A DNA stretch of 64,000 nucleotides from Chitinophaga varians (GTDB taxonomy: Bacteria > Bacteroidota > Bacteroidia > Chitinophagales > Chitinophagaceae), in contig NZ_JACVFB010000008.1 of the NCBI RefSeq assembly GCF_014529945.1, positions 1 to 64,000 on the forward strand. The letters run 5' to 3'. Each line of letters begins with the position of its first letter. Positions within the stretch are counted from its first letter, which is position 1. A program made the translations under genes and the position numbers. This document shows, piece after piece, positions 37,321-44,936 of the stretch. Under the pieces are notes generated by a model. The model had not been told where the DNA came from and searched no databases. It saw only the letters and a list, made by a program, of their open reading frames with translations.

Positions 37321-37500
37321 CTACATGCAAACGTTCGTAGGACGGGGATGTGACTCGCAGGTCCATTGTGGGTCATAAGTATCGCAATTAGTGGAAAGTC
37401 TGCCACCTTTTAATCCAACCTGTTGTTTAACGGTCAGGGTAGCCACTGTAGCTTTGGCGAGGGTCAGCTTTTTCGCCAGGTCAATTGTTTTCTTTTTCAT
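37321..37500 (-). CDS. Lanthipeptide precursor P1, first of array (59 aa)
   Basis: Read directly: ATG at 37498-37500, TAG at 37321-37323. Leader MKKKTIDLAKKLTLAKATV, ending QQVGLKGG; core RLSTNCDTYDPQWTC then ESHPRPTNVCM. Three Cys, the last one residue before the C-terminus. It is the most divergent core and the one nearest the presumed promoter. Confidence 0.83.
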   Translation of the reverse strand: MKKKTIDLAKKLTLAKATVATLTVKQQVGLKGGRLSTNCDTYDPQWTCESHPRPTNVCM

Positions 37501-37518
37501 AACTGAATAGTTTCATAA

Positions 37519-37571
37519 GGCCCTCCCCTGTCTTTAACCAAGCAGTAACGCCATGGGGCGGATTTTCAGCG
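37519..37571. repeat. Duplicated leader block, copy upstream of P1
   Basis: Holds the same GGCCCTCCCCTGTCT and GGGGCGGAT/TTCAGC blocks as 35863-35901, with a longer spacer (TTAACCAAGCAGTAACGCCAT). It sits 19 bases in front of the first precursor and is probably part of the operon leader. No promoter could be assigned with confidence in the AT-rich 37572-37755 stretch upstream. Confidence 0.6.
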
Positions 37572-37755
37572 TATTGCGTTAAAGATGAAGGGATTTGGCA
37601 GATTCAGATTTATATAAGTTGAACATAGACATATAGTAACCGGCTATTTTGAGACTTTGATTTTTTGAAGATAAATAATTTATCAAGAAAAACAAATTTT
37701 ACCCCGGATTCTTTGGATTTTGAGAGATAACCGATCAACCTGCTTGGGGATGACT

Positions 37756-37763
37756 TACCTTTG
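37756..37763 (+). promoter_or_regulatory. Candidate Bacteroidota -7 box TACCTTTG
   Basis: Full match to the TAnnTTTG element, 21 bases before the desaturase ATG. A matching TTTG at the usual 19-base distance upstream was not found, so only half of the consensus is present. Confidence 0.35.
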
Positions 37764-37784
37764 TGGCATATAACCCTGTATCCG

Positions 37785-38567
37785 ATGAACCACACTGACA
37801 TTCAACGTAAAGTGACATGGAAAGACCTCCGGCATCTTACCGTCCCCGAAATGCTGATTGAAAACAACCTGACCATCCCCTGGCTCATGGCTTCATGGGC
37901 ACTGGCCTGGAAAGGGTATTACGTCGCCGCCCTCCCATTTTCCGCCTTCTTTTTCCTGACGGCCCTGAGGCAGGTGCACAATGGCTTCCATCAGTCACTC
38001 GGCACCCATAAACGACTGACCTGGCTGTCTCTCTTTCTCAACAGCATCCTCATGATGGCCTCCATGCATGCCGTCAAGTATAATCATATCCGTCATCATA
38101 AATATTGCCTGTCTGACGAAGACTATGAAGGTAAATCCGCCGGTATGAGCTGGTATGGGGCCATCCTCTACGGCCCGGTACATATGTTTCATATCCATCG
38201 GGTCACGATACGGCAGGCCAATAAAAAATATGTGCGCAATACCCTGCTGGAACTAGGCGCCATTGCGATGTTTGCCACCACCATTATACTCCTCGACATC
38301 CATTTTCTCCTCTACCATATAATTGTCATGCTCACCGGTGAATGCCTCATGGCCTTCTTTGCCGTATGGACGGTCCATCACGATACCACCGAATCACCGG
38401 AACTGGCCCGTACGCAACGAGGCACCTGGAAAAATAAGCTGACGTTCAGCATGTTCTATCATCTTGAACATCACCTGTTTCCTGCCGTGCCGACTATTAA
38501 ATTGCCGGAACTGGCGAGGCGCATAGATGCCGTACTGCCCGAACTGGAGAAGAAACAGACATTTTAA
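37785..38567 (+). CDS. Membrane fatty-acid desaturase
   Basis: 260 residues from the ATG at 37785; the open frame begins 24 bases earlier at a TTG inside the candidate promoter box, so the ATG is preferred. The di-iron histidine boxes are HNGFH (65-69), HAVKYNHIRHH (95-105) and HLEHH (226-230), with a further HHDTTE at 198-203. Four hydrophobic segments lie between them. Expected to introduce a double bond into a membrane or acyl-carrier lipid. It is divergent from the lanthipeptide operon and shares its upstream region, so a link is possible but not shown. Confidence 0.85.
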   Translation: MNHTDIQRKVTWKDLRHLTVPEMLIENNLTIPWLMASWALAWKGYYVAALPFSAFFFLTALRQVHNGFHQSLGTHKRLTWLSLFLNSILMMASMHAVKYNHIRHHKYCLSDEDYEGKSAGMSWYGAILYGPVHMFHIHRVTIRQANKKYVRNTLLELGAIAMFATTIILLDIHFLLYHIIVMLTGECLMAFFAVWTVHHDTTESPELARTQRGTWKNKLTFSMFYHLEHHLFPAVPTIKLPELARRIDAVLPELEKKQTF

Positions 38568-38577
38568 GACCAAAGGC

Positions 38578-38612
38578 AAAAAAAATCCCTGACAGCGGGC
38601 ACTGTCAGGGAT
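38578..38612 (-). terminator. Rho-independent terminator of the SDR gene
   Basis: Stem ATCCCTGACAG (38585-38595) and CTGTCAGGGAT (38602-38612), loop 6 bases. On the minus strand it is followed by eight T, a classic terminator for the gene at 38646-39449; the hairpin also closes the convergent desaturase transcript. Confidence 0.85.
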
Positions 38613-38645
38613 ACGTACTACAACACTATCTACTGTGGCTTAGTG

Positions 38646-39449
38646 TTATCCTACTTTTTCTACAATCTGCTCTCTGAGATATGCTATATAATCTTCTCTC
38701 CCCAGCTCAAGCCTTTTGTCATAATGTTTTTGCGCATCAAGGCCCGCAACATAGGTCAATTGTTTCCTGCCATCTGTAGCAGCTTCCAATACAACCGTCG
38801 CAATTTCTTCTGACGTAGAGAAAAAGCTGTCAAAAGCCATTGCTTTCATCCCTTTCTGGAAGCCTCCCATGTAGTCTTCCACCAATGCTATTTTTACATT
38901 CTCCCTGAAATTGGATTTAATGATTCCCGGAGCGACCGTTTTAATACCAATATTAAATAGCCCTAACTCAAACACCATTCCTTCCGACCAGCCTTCCACA
39001 CCCGTTTTGGAAGCATTGTAAATAGAATTAAATGGAACAGGTATCAACCCTGCCAGCGAAGTGGTAGCAATAAACAAACCACCTCTCTTTTCTCTGAAAT
39101 AGGGGATAAAAGCCTTGGTCACCCGGATCACGCCAAGCAGATTCGTATTCAGCAGTTCCACCATCTGCTCGTCCTGAATGCCTTCCAGAGGACCAGCCAA
39201 TCCGTAGCCAGCATTGTTGAACACGACATCTACATCACTCTCTGCGATAACTTTTCCAACTACCTCGTTAATTTGCTTCGGATTGGTAACATCCAGTTCC
39301 ATCACCGTTACATTCTCCAGAGTAGCCAGCTCCTCCCCTTTTTCGGTATTGCGCATAGTGGCATACACTTTCCACCCGTGGGACTGAAATAATTGAGCTG
39401 TAGCCTTTCCTAAACCGGTGGAGGCACCGGTGATAAATATTGTCTTCAT
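38646..39449 (-). CDS. Short-chain dehydrogenase/reductase
   Basis: 267 residues. NAD(P)-binding TGASTGLG (7-14), NNAG (78-81), catalytic Ser131, Tyr144 and Lys148 in YNASK. A classical SDR of the kind often annotated as an SDR-family oxidoreductase; substrate unknown. It lies next to an inactivated SDR relative on the same strand. Confidence 0.9.
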   Translation of the reverse strand: MKTIFITGASTGLGKATAQLFQSHGWKVYATMRNTEKGEELATLENVTVMELDVTNPKQINEVVGKVIAESDVDVVFNNAGYGLAGPLEGIQDEQMVELLNTNLLGVIRVTKAFIPYFREKRGGLFIATTSLAGLIPVPFNSIYNASKTGVEGWSEGMVFELGLFNIGIKTVAPGIIKSNFRENVKIALVEDYMGGFQKGMKAMAFDSFFSTSEEIATVVLEAATDGRKQLTYVAGLDAQKHYDKRLELGREDYIAYLREQIVEKVG

Positions 39450-39469
39450 ATTTTATTTGCTGTTAGTCG

Positions 39470-39783
39470 TTACATGTAAGCGCCTTTATCAACGGTAAGC
39501 ACCCGGCCTGTGATAGATTTACTCAGGTCACCTGCCCGAAAGTTTCAATAGCTTTGGCAAACACCATTCCCGGAGCCTGGGGATCTGCGCTGTCAGCCAC
39601 TAACCCTATAGCCCTGCCGCCGGCATCAGCGACTTCTTTTACTACGGCGTCCAGCTCCGACTGGTGCAACGCTGTCAAAATAACGTTAGCACCCTCTTTC
39701 GCAAATAATTTGGCGGTAGCCAATCCAATACCTCTGCTGGCGCCGGTAATAATGGCCGTTTTATGATTCAGTAAATTTTCCAT
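39470..39783 (-). pseudogene. SDR pseudogene with large internal deletion
   Basis: From the ATG at 39783 the frame reads an SDR N-terminus with TGASRGIG and runs to ETFGQVT, where it meets TGA at 39523. In another frame, the next bases encode DLSKSITGRVLTVDKGAYM and a stop at 39470-39472, which is the C-terminal end of SDR proteins. The central part, including NNAG and the catalytic Ser-Tyr-Lys, is missing. The remains are about 314 bases against about 750 for an intact gene. It may be expressed as a short useless peptide. Confidence 0.85.
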
Positions 39784-39948
39784 GTTGAAGCATTTTAAAC
39801 TGTCTGTAAGTATTAATTTCTCCCGGCTCAACAAAGTTACTTTCAACAACAGCAGGGAAACGGATACAGATTACGTTTAAACAGATACATTTTACTGTTT
39901 TTTGAGCACCGCACGAGTTCGGGTCAAATGAAATTCTCCCAAAGCGAA

Positions 39949-39975
39949 AAATCCCGGTGGAGACCATCGGGATTT
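39949..39975 (-). terminator. Hairpin terminator downstream of the DUF998-like gene
   Basis: Stem AAATCCCGGTGG (39949-39960) and CCATCGGGATTT (39964-39975) with a 3-base loop and one G-T pair; on the minus strand it continues into TTTTTCGC. It ends the transcript of the genes at 39999-41142. Confidence 0.75.
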
Positions 39976-39998
39976 ATTTTTACATGATTCAGGTACTG

Positions 39999-40670
39999 CT
40001 ATCGATTTGAACTGGCCGCGTACAGCGTACGCATATGGGACCCCACTATTAATATAAAAACAAGGTAGGAGGCAAACAGGAACCGGCCAATTAAACCGGT
40101 ATACACACCCGGACCAAACTTATAATCTGCCGGCATAGATGCCATAAAAACAATGGTGAGCAAGATAGGAATAGCGGCAGCTACCAACAGCTTTTTGCGT
40201 ACAGGCCTCCAGTCTATAGTCCGTCCTAGGCTAAACGCCAGCAATAACATCGCCAATGGGGTATAGTCAAGTGAGGCACCGGTAAAATGCATCTTCCCGC
40301 TAAATGTCAACTGGTCCTGCTCCGTTGTAATGGGATCGGTATTGAATATTGCCGCCAGGAAAATACCAACAGCCCCAATAGCTAAAATGACCAGCCCAAT
40401 ATAGCCCAATATCGTTTTCACCTGTGGAAAAACCGACAGACCACAGCTGATGCTACTCACCACAAAGGAGAGGAAAACAAGATTCATCAGCCAGCCAAAT
40501 TTACCCAGTGCATACTCACTGATAAAGCGCCAGGAAGGATCAAACTCAGGCTCCAGCAAGTGTAACAGCAGTAAAAGGAACACATACAGCAGCCCGGTAA
40601 CAACGGAAATTTTTGACAATATTATTTGGGGCTTTGAAACAGGCCTGGTGATCAATAATTTCTTTGCCAT
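39999..40670 (-). CDS. DUF998-like integral membrane protein
   Basis: 223 residues from the ATG at 40670 (MAKKLLITRPVSKPQ); the frame is open another 207 bases upstream across the preceding gene, so the internal start is preferred. It has about six hydrophobic helices with SWRFISEYALGKFGWLMNLVF, matching the DUF998 family of multi-pass proteins of unknown function. It follows the DUF1579-like gene by 19 bases and is probably cotranscribed. Confidence 0.75.
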   Translation of the reverse strand: MAKKLLITRPVSKPQIILSKISVVTGLLYVFLLLLLHLLEPEFDPSWRFISEYALGKFGWLMNLVFLSFVVSSISCGLSVFPQVKTILGYIGLVILAIGAVGIFLAAIFNTDPITTEQDQLTFSGKMHFTGASLDYTPLAMLLLAFSLGRTIDWRPVRKKLLVAAAIPILLTIVFMASMPADYKFGPGVYTGLIGRFLFASYLVFILIVGSHMRTLYAASSNR

Positions 40671-40689
40671 GATGTGATAACGTTGAAGG

Positions 40690-41142
40690 TTATTGGATTT
40701 TCTGCATAGTTGATTTATAACCGCCACCAGGGTAAACCCATTCACCACTGTTGAAATCCCCTGCTTCATTGAAGGTACCCCTGAAAAAAGCCGGTGAGCC
40801 CTTTTCTCCGCCCCAGATAGTGAGCGTATTGCCTTCCAGCTCATACACATAGTCCAATGTATTGCCGGCATTATCATAGACTTTCGATCTTATTTGCTCG
40901 TCGGCTTCCTGGCCAAACGGCTTCATATGCCCGATCACCTCAAGGCATACAATATGGTTTCCAAACAGCTTCATATCTACACGCTGCAGTATAAAGAATC
41001 CCCCTTCCAGCCATTGGTATTGTACCGTGCCGGATGTATCACCCCCTAATTGCCACGTCCCGATAAGTGGCTCCAGTGAACGAATACCTGTATTGGAATG
41101 GGTTGCCTGAGCGGCTGTCTGATCATTACTTTTGTTTTCCAT
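40690..41142 (-). CDS. DUF1579-like small cytoplasmic protein
   Basis: 150 residues from the ATG at 41142 (MENKSNDQTAAQ). The features PLIGTWQLGGDTSGTV, YQWLEGGFFILQRVDM and GTFNEAGDFNSGEWVYPGGGY fit the lipocalin-like DUF1579 family, often a ligand-binding barrel. No signal peptide. First gene of a short unit with the membrane protein downstream; an AraC regulator on the same strand lies 84 bases upstream. Confidence 0.7.
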   Translation of the reverse strand: MENKSNDQTAAQATHSNTGIRSLEPLIGTWQLGGDTSGTVQYQWLEGGFFILQRVDMKLFGNHIVCLEVIGHMKPFGQEADEQIRSKVYDNAGNTLDYVYELEGNTLTIWGGEKGSPAFFRGTFNEAGDFNSGEWVYPGGGYKSTMQKIQ

Positions 41143-41226
41143 ATTTTTTTGTTTTAAACTGATGGAACAAAAGTAGCACACCGCAATAGCCTCTGATGGT
41201 TCAAATCATGGCCTGAATTGTTGATT

Positions 41227-42123
41227 TCATTGATAACTGTTGCCACGGAATTCCAGGGGTGTAATGCCGGTTTGTTTTTTAAAGAAACTGCCGAAATTAG
41301 CCGGGTCGGAAAAGTTCAATTGATAGGCTATTTCAGCCATGGTAAATTTGGTATAGAGGATCAATGATTTGGCTTCCGTCACAACCCGTTCATTGATATG
41401 AGACAGTGCATTTTTTCCGGAAACCGATTTGATCACCTGAGAGAGATGATTAGGGGTGATATGCAATAGCTGGGCATATTCATCGACCGTCCTCTTTTCT
41501 ACATAGTTATTATTCACCAGTGCGGTGAACTTCCGGAACAGCAGCTCCTGCGGCGTCACCAGGCGGTCCTGCCATTGCGCAAATGCCATGTGGTCTTTCA
41601 GCATATACAGTAACACCAGCAACTTCAGGCTGGCCATCCGTTGCGTATTACCGGCAGCCTGCTCATAGGCCGTAAAAACATCTTCAAAATAGGGTACCAG
41701 CGCTTTATGTTTGTCTTTCGTCAGTGTTAGTATATCCGTTTGCGTAGGATGGAAGAAAGGAAACTCCTGCTGAAACGATGGTTTAAAATAATCAAAACAT
41801 TCCTGTTTGAAATAAATGATATACCCTTCTGTTCCCGAATCCCGGTAAAAGCTATACAGCAGATCGGGAGACTGTACGACCAGCATGGATTTTACATTAT
41901 CGACCTTTGTGTCGACATACTCAATTTTTGTGTTGGCAGCATTGGTCATTAATGCGATGAAATAGAACCCTCTCCGGAAAGGTGGCTTATAAACACTGTC
42001 TGCATTTTTGATCAGCCGCAGACAGTAGAAATCAGGATGCTGCGTGCGGTTGCTGAGTGGCAATGCAGCCAGCAGTTCATTTATTTCCCCATAATAGGGT
42101 ATGGGGGAGTTTGTTTTTTTCAT
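41227..42123 (-). CDS. AraC-family transcriptional regulator
   Basis: 298 residues. N-terminal cupin-like sensor part (about 1-180), C-terminal double helix-turn-helix (about 195-298) with VDEYAQLLHITPNHLSQVIK and TMAEIAYQLNFSDPANFGSFFKKQTGITP. Typical of one-component regulators of neighbouring metabolic genes; the likely targets are the DUF1579, DUF998 and SDR genes downstream, by position only. Confidence 0.9.
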   Translation of the reverse strand: MKKTNSPIPYYGEINELLAALPLSNRTQHPDFYCLRLIKNADSVYKPPFRRGFYFIALMTNAANTKIEYVDTKVDNVKSMLVVQSPDLLYSFYRDSGTEGYIIYFKQECFDYFKPSFQQEFPFFHPTQTDILTLTKDKHKALVPYFEDVFTAYEQAAGNTQRMASLKLLVLLYMLKDHMAFAQWQDRLVTPQELLFRKFTALVNNNYVEKRTVDEYAQLLHITPNHLSQVIKSVSGKNALSHINERVVTEAKSLILYTKFTMAEIAYQLNFSDPANFGSFFKKQTGITPLEFRGNSYQ

Positions 42124-42225
42124 ATTAGTTGAGGTTTTTCTACGTGCAGTGCACCAATTTAACCATATTCTTTAAGAAGACGCTACTATTTACAGTTGGT
42201 TGCCGACGGATGAATGAAAACAAAA

Positions 42226-42252
42226 AGAGCGAAGCCTTTACGGCTTCGCTCT
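42226..42252 (-). terminator. Terminator of the 42-53 kb operon
   Basis: Stem AGAGCGAAGCC (42226-42236) and GGCTTCGCTCT (42242-42252) with a 5-base loop; on the minus strand it is followed by a TTTTGTTTTC run. It sits 25 bases after the dipeptidase stop. Confidence 0.85.
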
Positions 42253-42277
42253 GTAATAAAATTTTTATCCGCGTGCG

Positions 42278-43348
42278 TTATTTCCATGCGTTACGCAGGA
42301 ACCGTAACCAGTTCCCGTGCATGATATTCTCAATATCTGCTGCCTGGTAGCCTCTTGCAGACAGCATATCCGGCAACTTCTGCAGGTCAGCGATCGTTTC
42401 CAGGTCATAAGGGCACTGTTCTTTTCCGAAAGCGCCGTCCAGGTCTGTACCGATGCCTACATGCAGGGAGTTGCCTGCTATCTGGCAGATATGGTCCATG
42501 TGGTCGATGAGTTTTTCGAGATTGCAGTGCATGCCTTCAGGGGTGGACTGCGCGCGTACCCATCCGGGCACCATCATCCAGGCATCCAGCGCTCCGCCGA
42601 TGACAGCGCCTTTCTGAACGAGTATTTTGATCATCTCGTCGCTGAACTGGCGGTTGTGATCTACCAGTGCGCGGCAGTTGTTATGGCTGGCCCATACGGC
42701 GCCGTTGAAGATGTCCATAGCGTCACAGAAGGCATCGTCGCAAAGGTGGGTGGCGTCGAGTATCATGTTCAGCTTTTCCATCTCCCGGATCAGCTGGCGC
42801 CCCTGTTCATTCAGATGACCGGTAGCATCGGTGCCGTTGGCATAGCGTCCGGGCCCGTAGTGAGCGGGGCCTACTGCGCGGAGGCCGTTTTCGTATGCCC
42901 GGTGCAGGTAGTCTAATGTCACCAGTGAATCGGCTCCTTCGAGGCTCAGGATGTACCCAATGGGTTTGTTGTCAGGAGGCGTACCATCGTTCCACAGGGC
43001 GATATGCTGTTCCAGGGCTGACAGGTCTTTGATCATCACCATTTCACCCGCGTCTTCCATGGCTTTGTACCATGCCAGCTGGCCCTGCGTCTGCGCCCAG
43101 GCCTGCTCGGGCGAATGCCAGCCCGGCAAAGGGTTGTCCGGCGCTACATAACGTCCTATTTGCGTGGCCACAACGAGGCCGATGTTGCCTTTGCGAAGTT
43201 CGGGGAAAGCGACTACGCCCCTGCCCCTGTCTGGTTTATCCTGTAACTCTGCCTCGCGGCTGCGGATGGCCAGTACCGGCTGCCGCAGGTCCCTGTTCCA
43301 TTCCAGGGCGTTCATGCTGAGGTCGAGGTGTGCATCAATCGTAAACAT
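42278..43348 (-). CDS. Membrane (renal-type) dipeptidase, peptidase family M19
   Basis: 356 residues, no signal peptide. All five zinc ligands of renal dipeptidase have counterparts: His7 and Asp9 in DAHLD, Glu137 in LEGAD, His201 in DATHLCDD and His222 in WASHNNCRA. It hydrolyses dipeptides, often with a D-residue or unusual C-terminal amino acid. Last gene of the operon, 11 bases after the sugar kinase. Confidence 0.9.
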   Translation of the reverse strand: MFTIDAHLDLSMNALEWNRDLRQPVLAIRSREAELQDKPDRGRGVVAFPELRKGNIGLVVATQIGRYVAPDNPLPGWHSPEQAWAQTQGQLAWYKAMEDAGEMVMIKDLSALEQHIALWNDGTPPDNKPIGYILSLEGADSLVTLDYLHRAYENGLRAVGPAHYGPGRYANGTDATGHLNEQGRQLIREMEKLNMILDATHLCDDAFCDAMDIFNGAVWASHNNCRALVDHNRQFSDEMIKILVQKGAVIGGALDAWMMVPGWVRAQSTPEGMHCNLEKLIDHMDHICQIAGNSLHVGIGTDLDGAFGKEQCPYDLETIADLQKLPDMLSARGYQAADIENIMHGNWLRFLRNAWK

Positions 43349-43359
43349 AATAAAAGTAG

Positions 43360-44403
43360 TTATCGTACTATCCTTCCCGAAGGGCCGTTGGCCATCAGGT
43401 CGGTCACTTCCCGTTCATTCACCAGCGCCCAGTCGCCATGAATACTCTGTTTGAGCGTACCACAGGCCACGGCAAAATCGATGATCTGCTGTGGCGGGTA
43501 CTGGTTCATGACACCAAACAAAATACCTGCGGTGAAGGCATCGCCGGCGCCTATCTGGTCGGTGACCTGCGGAACAGTAAATCCTTCTGAAAAATAATAC
43601 TGGTCGCCCTGTGCGAGCGCCCCGAAATACACCAGCTGGTTACCCTGTACTTTCCGGAAGCTCATCGCCAGTGTTTTCAGCTTCGGCATATGTTGCCGCA
43701 ACTGCTCATAACACTGTTCAAATCTTTTCTCCGGGGAAAGCTGTTTATCTGTTTCAATGTTGTAGTATACGTTCACGGCGTCCAGATCGGCCACGGTCAT
43801 ATCGCTGTGTTGCAGTAACGCCGGCATCACCGCGGAAGGGTGCTGCCCGTATTTCCAGAGCGTGGCACGGTAGTTAAAATCTGACGAGATGGTCAGTCCC
43901 GCTGCCCGCGCCGCTTCCAGCGCCTCCCCACAAACGGCGGCACTGCTGGCGGATAATGCGGCGGCCACGCCGGACCAGTGAAACACGTCGATGTCTGCCA
44001 ATACAGATGACCAGGCGATATCTCCCGGCTGCAAAGTGGCGAAGGATGAACCGGCACGATCATAGATCACACGCCCGGGGCGTATGCCGTTGCCGGATTC
44101 GGTAAAATACAACCCCAGCCTGTCGCCGCCATAGGCTACCCTTCCGGTGCCTACGCCATGCCCTCTCAGGTGTTGCAGTCCCGTTATGGCCAGGTCGTTG
44201 TCCGGCACCCGGGTGATATACTCTGTAGACATACCCAGGCGTGACAACAGTACGCATACGTTAGCCTCCGCGCCGGCGTAATAAGGAATATATCCGTCTG
44301 ACTGACCGAAACGTTTACCGCTGTTGCTGTGAAGCCTCAGCAGAAATTCACCGAAAGCCGCCAATCTGACTGCTGTTGTTCCATCCCGCTTTTGCATATC
44401 CAA
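43360..44403 (-). CDS. PfkB-family sugar kinase, probably 2-keto-3-deoxygluconate kinase
   Basis: 347 residues. PfkB signature GAGDAFTAG with catalytic Asp288, N-terminal YYAGAEANVCVLLSRLG, and KdgK-like substrate-side motifs RPGRVIYDRAGSSF (108-121) and SSDFNYRATLW (173-183). The last two match KDG kinases better than fructokinases or ribokinases. It would phosphorylate KDG for Entner-Doudoroff-type cleavage; no KDPG aldolase is in the window. Confidence 0.8.
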   Translation of the reverse strand: MDMQKRDGTTAVRLAAFGEFLLRLHSNSGKRFGQSDGYIPYYAGAEANVCVLLSRLGMSTEYITRVPDNDLAITGLQHLRGHGVGTGRVAYGGDRLGLYFTESGNGIRPGRVIYDRAGSSFATLQPGDIAWSSVLADIDVFHWSGVAAALSASSAAVCGEALEAARAAGLTISSDFNYRATLWKYGQHPSAVMPALLQHSDMTVADLDAVNVYYNIETDKQLSPEKRFEQCYEQLRQHMPKLKTLAMSFRKVQGNQLVYFGALAQGDQYYFSEGFTVPQVTDQIGAGDAFTAGILFGVMNQYPPQQIIDFAVACGTLKQSIHGDWALVNEREVTDLMANGPSGRIVR

Positions 44404-44450
44404 ATTTTAAGGGAAAGATAATGTTTTCCCCGGCATCTGCTACAGCCATC

Positions 44451-44915
44451 TTAGTACAATTCAAACAAAGCTTCTATCTCTACCGGGATATTGTCGGGCA
44501 GGGAACCGAAGCCCACAGCGCTGCGTACGCCGATACCGTTTTCTTCGCCCCAGATGGCGGCAAACAATTCGCTGCAACCATTGATGATATAAGGATGGCG
44601 TTCAAATTCAGGTGTACAGTTCACCATGCCCAGCACTTTGATCACACGTTTCACTTTCTCCAGTCCTACGTGCGTGTTAATGGTAGACAGCATGGTCAGG
44701 CCCACCTGCCGTGCAGCCAGTTTACCCTGTTCCATGTCCATCTCGCTGCCAATTCTGCCGATGATCAGCGACTTATCTTGTTGCACCGGCCCGTGACCAG
44801 ACAGATAAAGATATTTCCCGTCGATCAGGAAAGGTTTGTATACGCCCAGTGGCGTTGGTGCCGGTGGTAATTCCAGCCCTAATGCTTTTAATTTTTCTGC
44901 TGCTTTGTTTTCCAT
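44451..44915 (-). CDS. RidA/YjgF-family protein
   Basis: 154 residues, small trimeric-type fold. Motifs YLSGHGPVQ near 36-44 and VLGMVNCTPEF, then AAIWGEENGIGVRSAVG at the C-terminal side, place it in the RidA superfamily, in a branch longer than canonical RidA. Canonical members hydrolyse enamine/imine intermediates made by PLP enzymes; the key Arg appears as GVRSAVG. No PLP enzyme is encoded nearby. Confidence 0.8.
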   Translation of the reverse strand: MENKAAEKLKALGLELPPAPTPLGVYKPFLIDGKYLYLSGHGPVQQDKSLIIGRIGSEMDMEQGKLAARQVGLTMLSTINTHVGLEKVKRVIKVLGMVNCTPEFERHPYIINGCSELFAAIWGEENGIGVRSAVGFGSLPDNIPVEIEALFELY

Positions 44916-44936
44916 ATATTCTGGTTTAATAAATGC

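Noticed and set aside
37572..37755. Ninth precursor or operon promoter upstream of P1
   Set aside because: No MKKK-type start was found on the minus strand and no full TTTG/TAnnTTTG pair in that direction.
42129..42350. 73-codon plus-strand frame over the operon terminator
   Set aside because: Spans the terminator hairpin and the 3' end of the dipeptidase gene; no family features.
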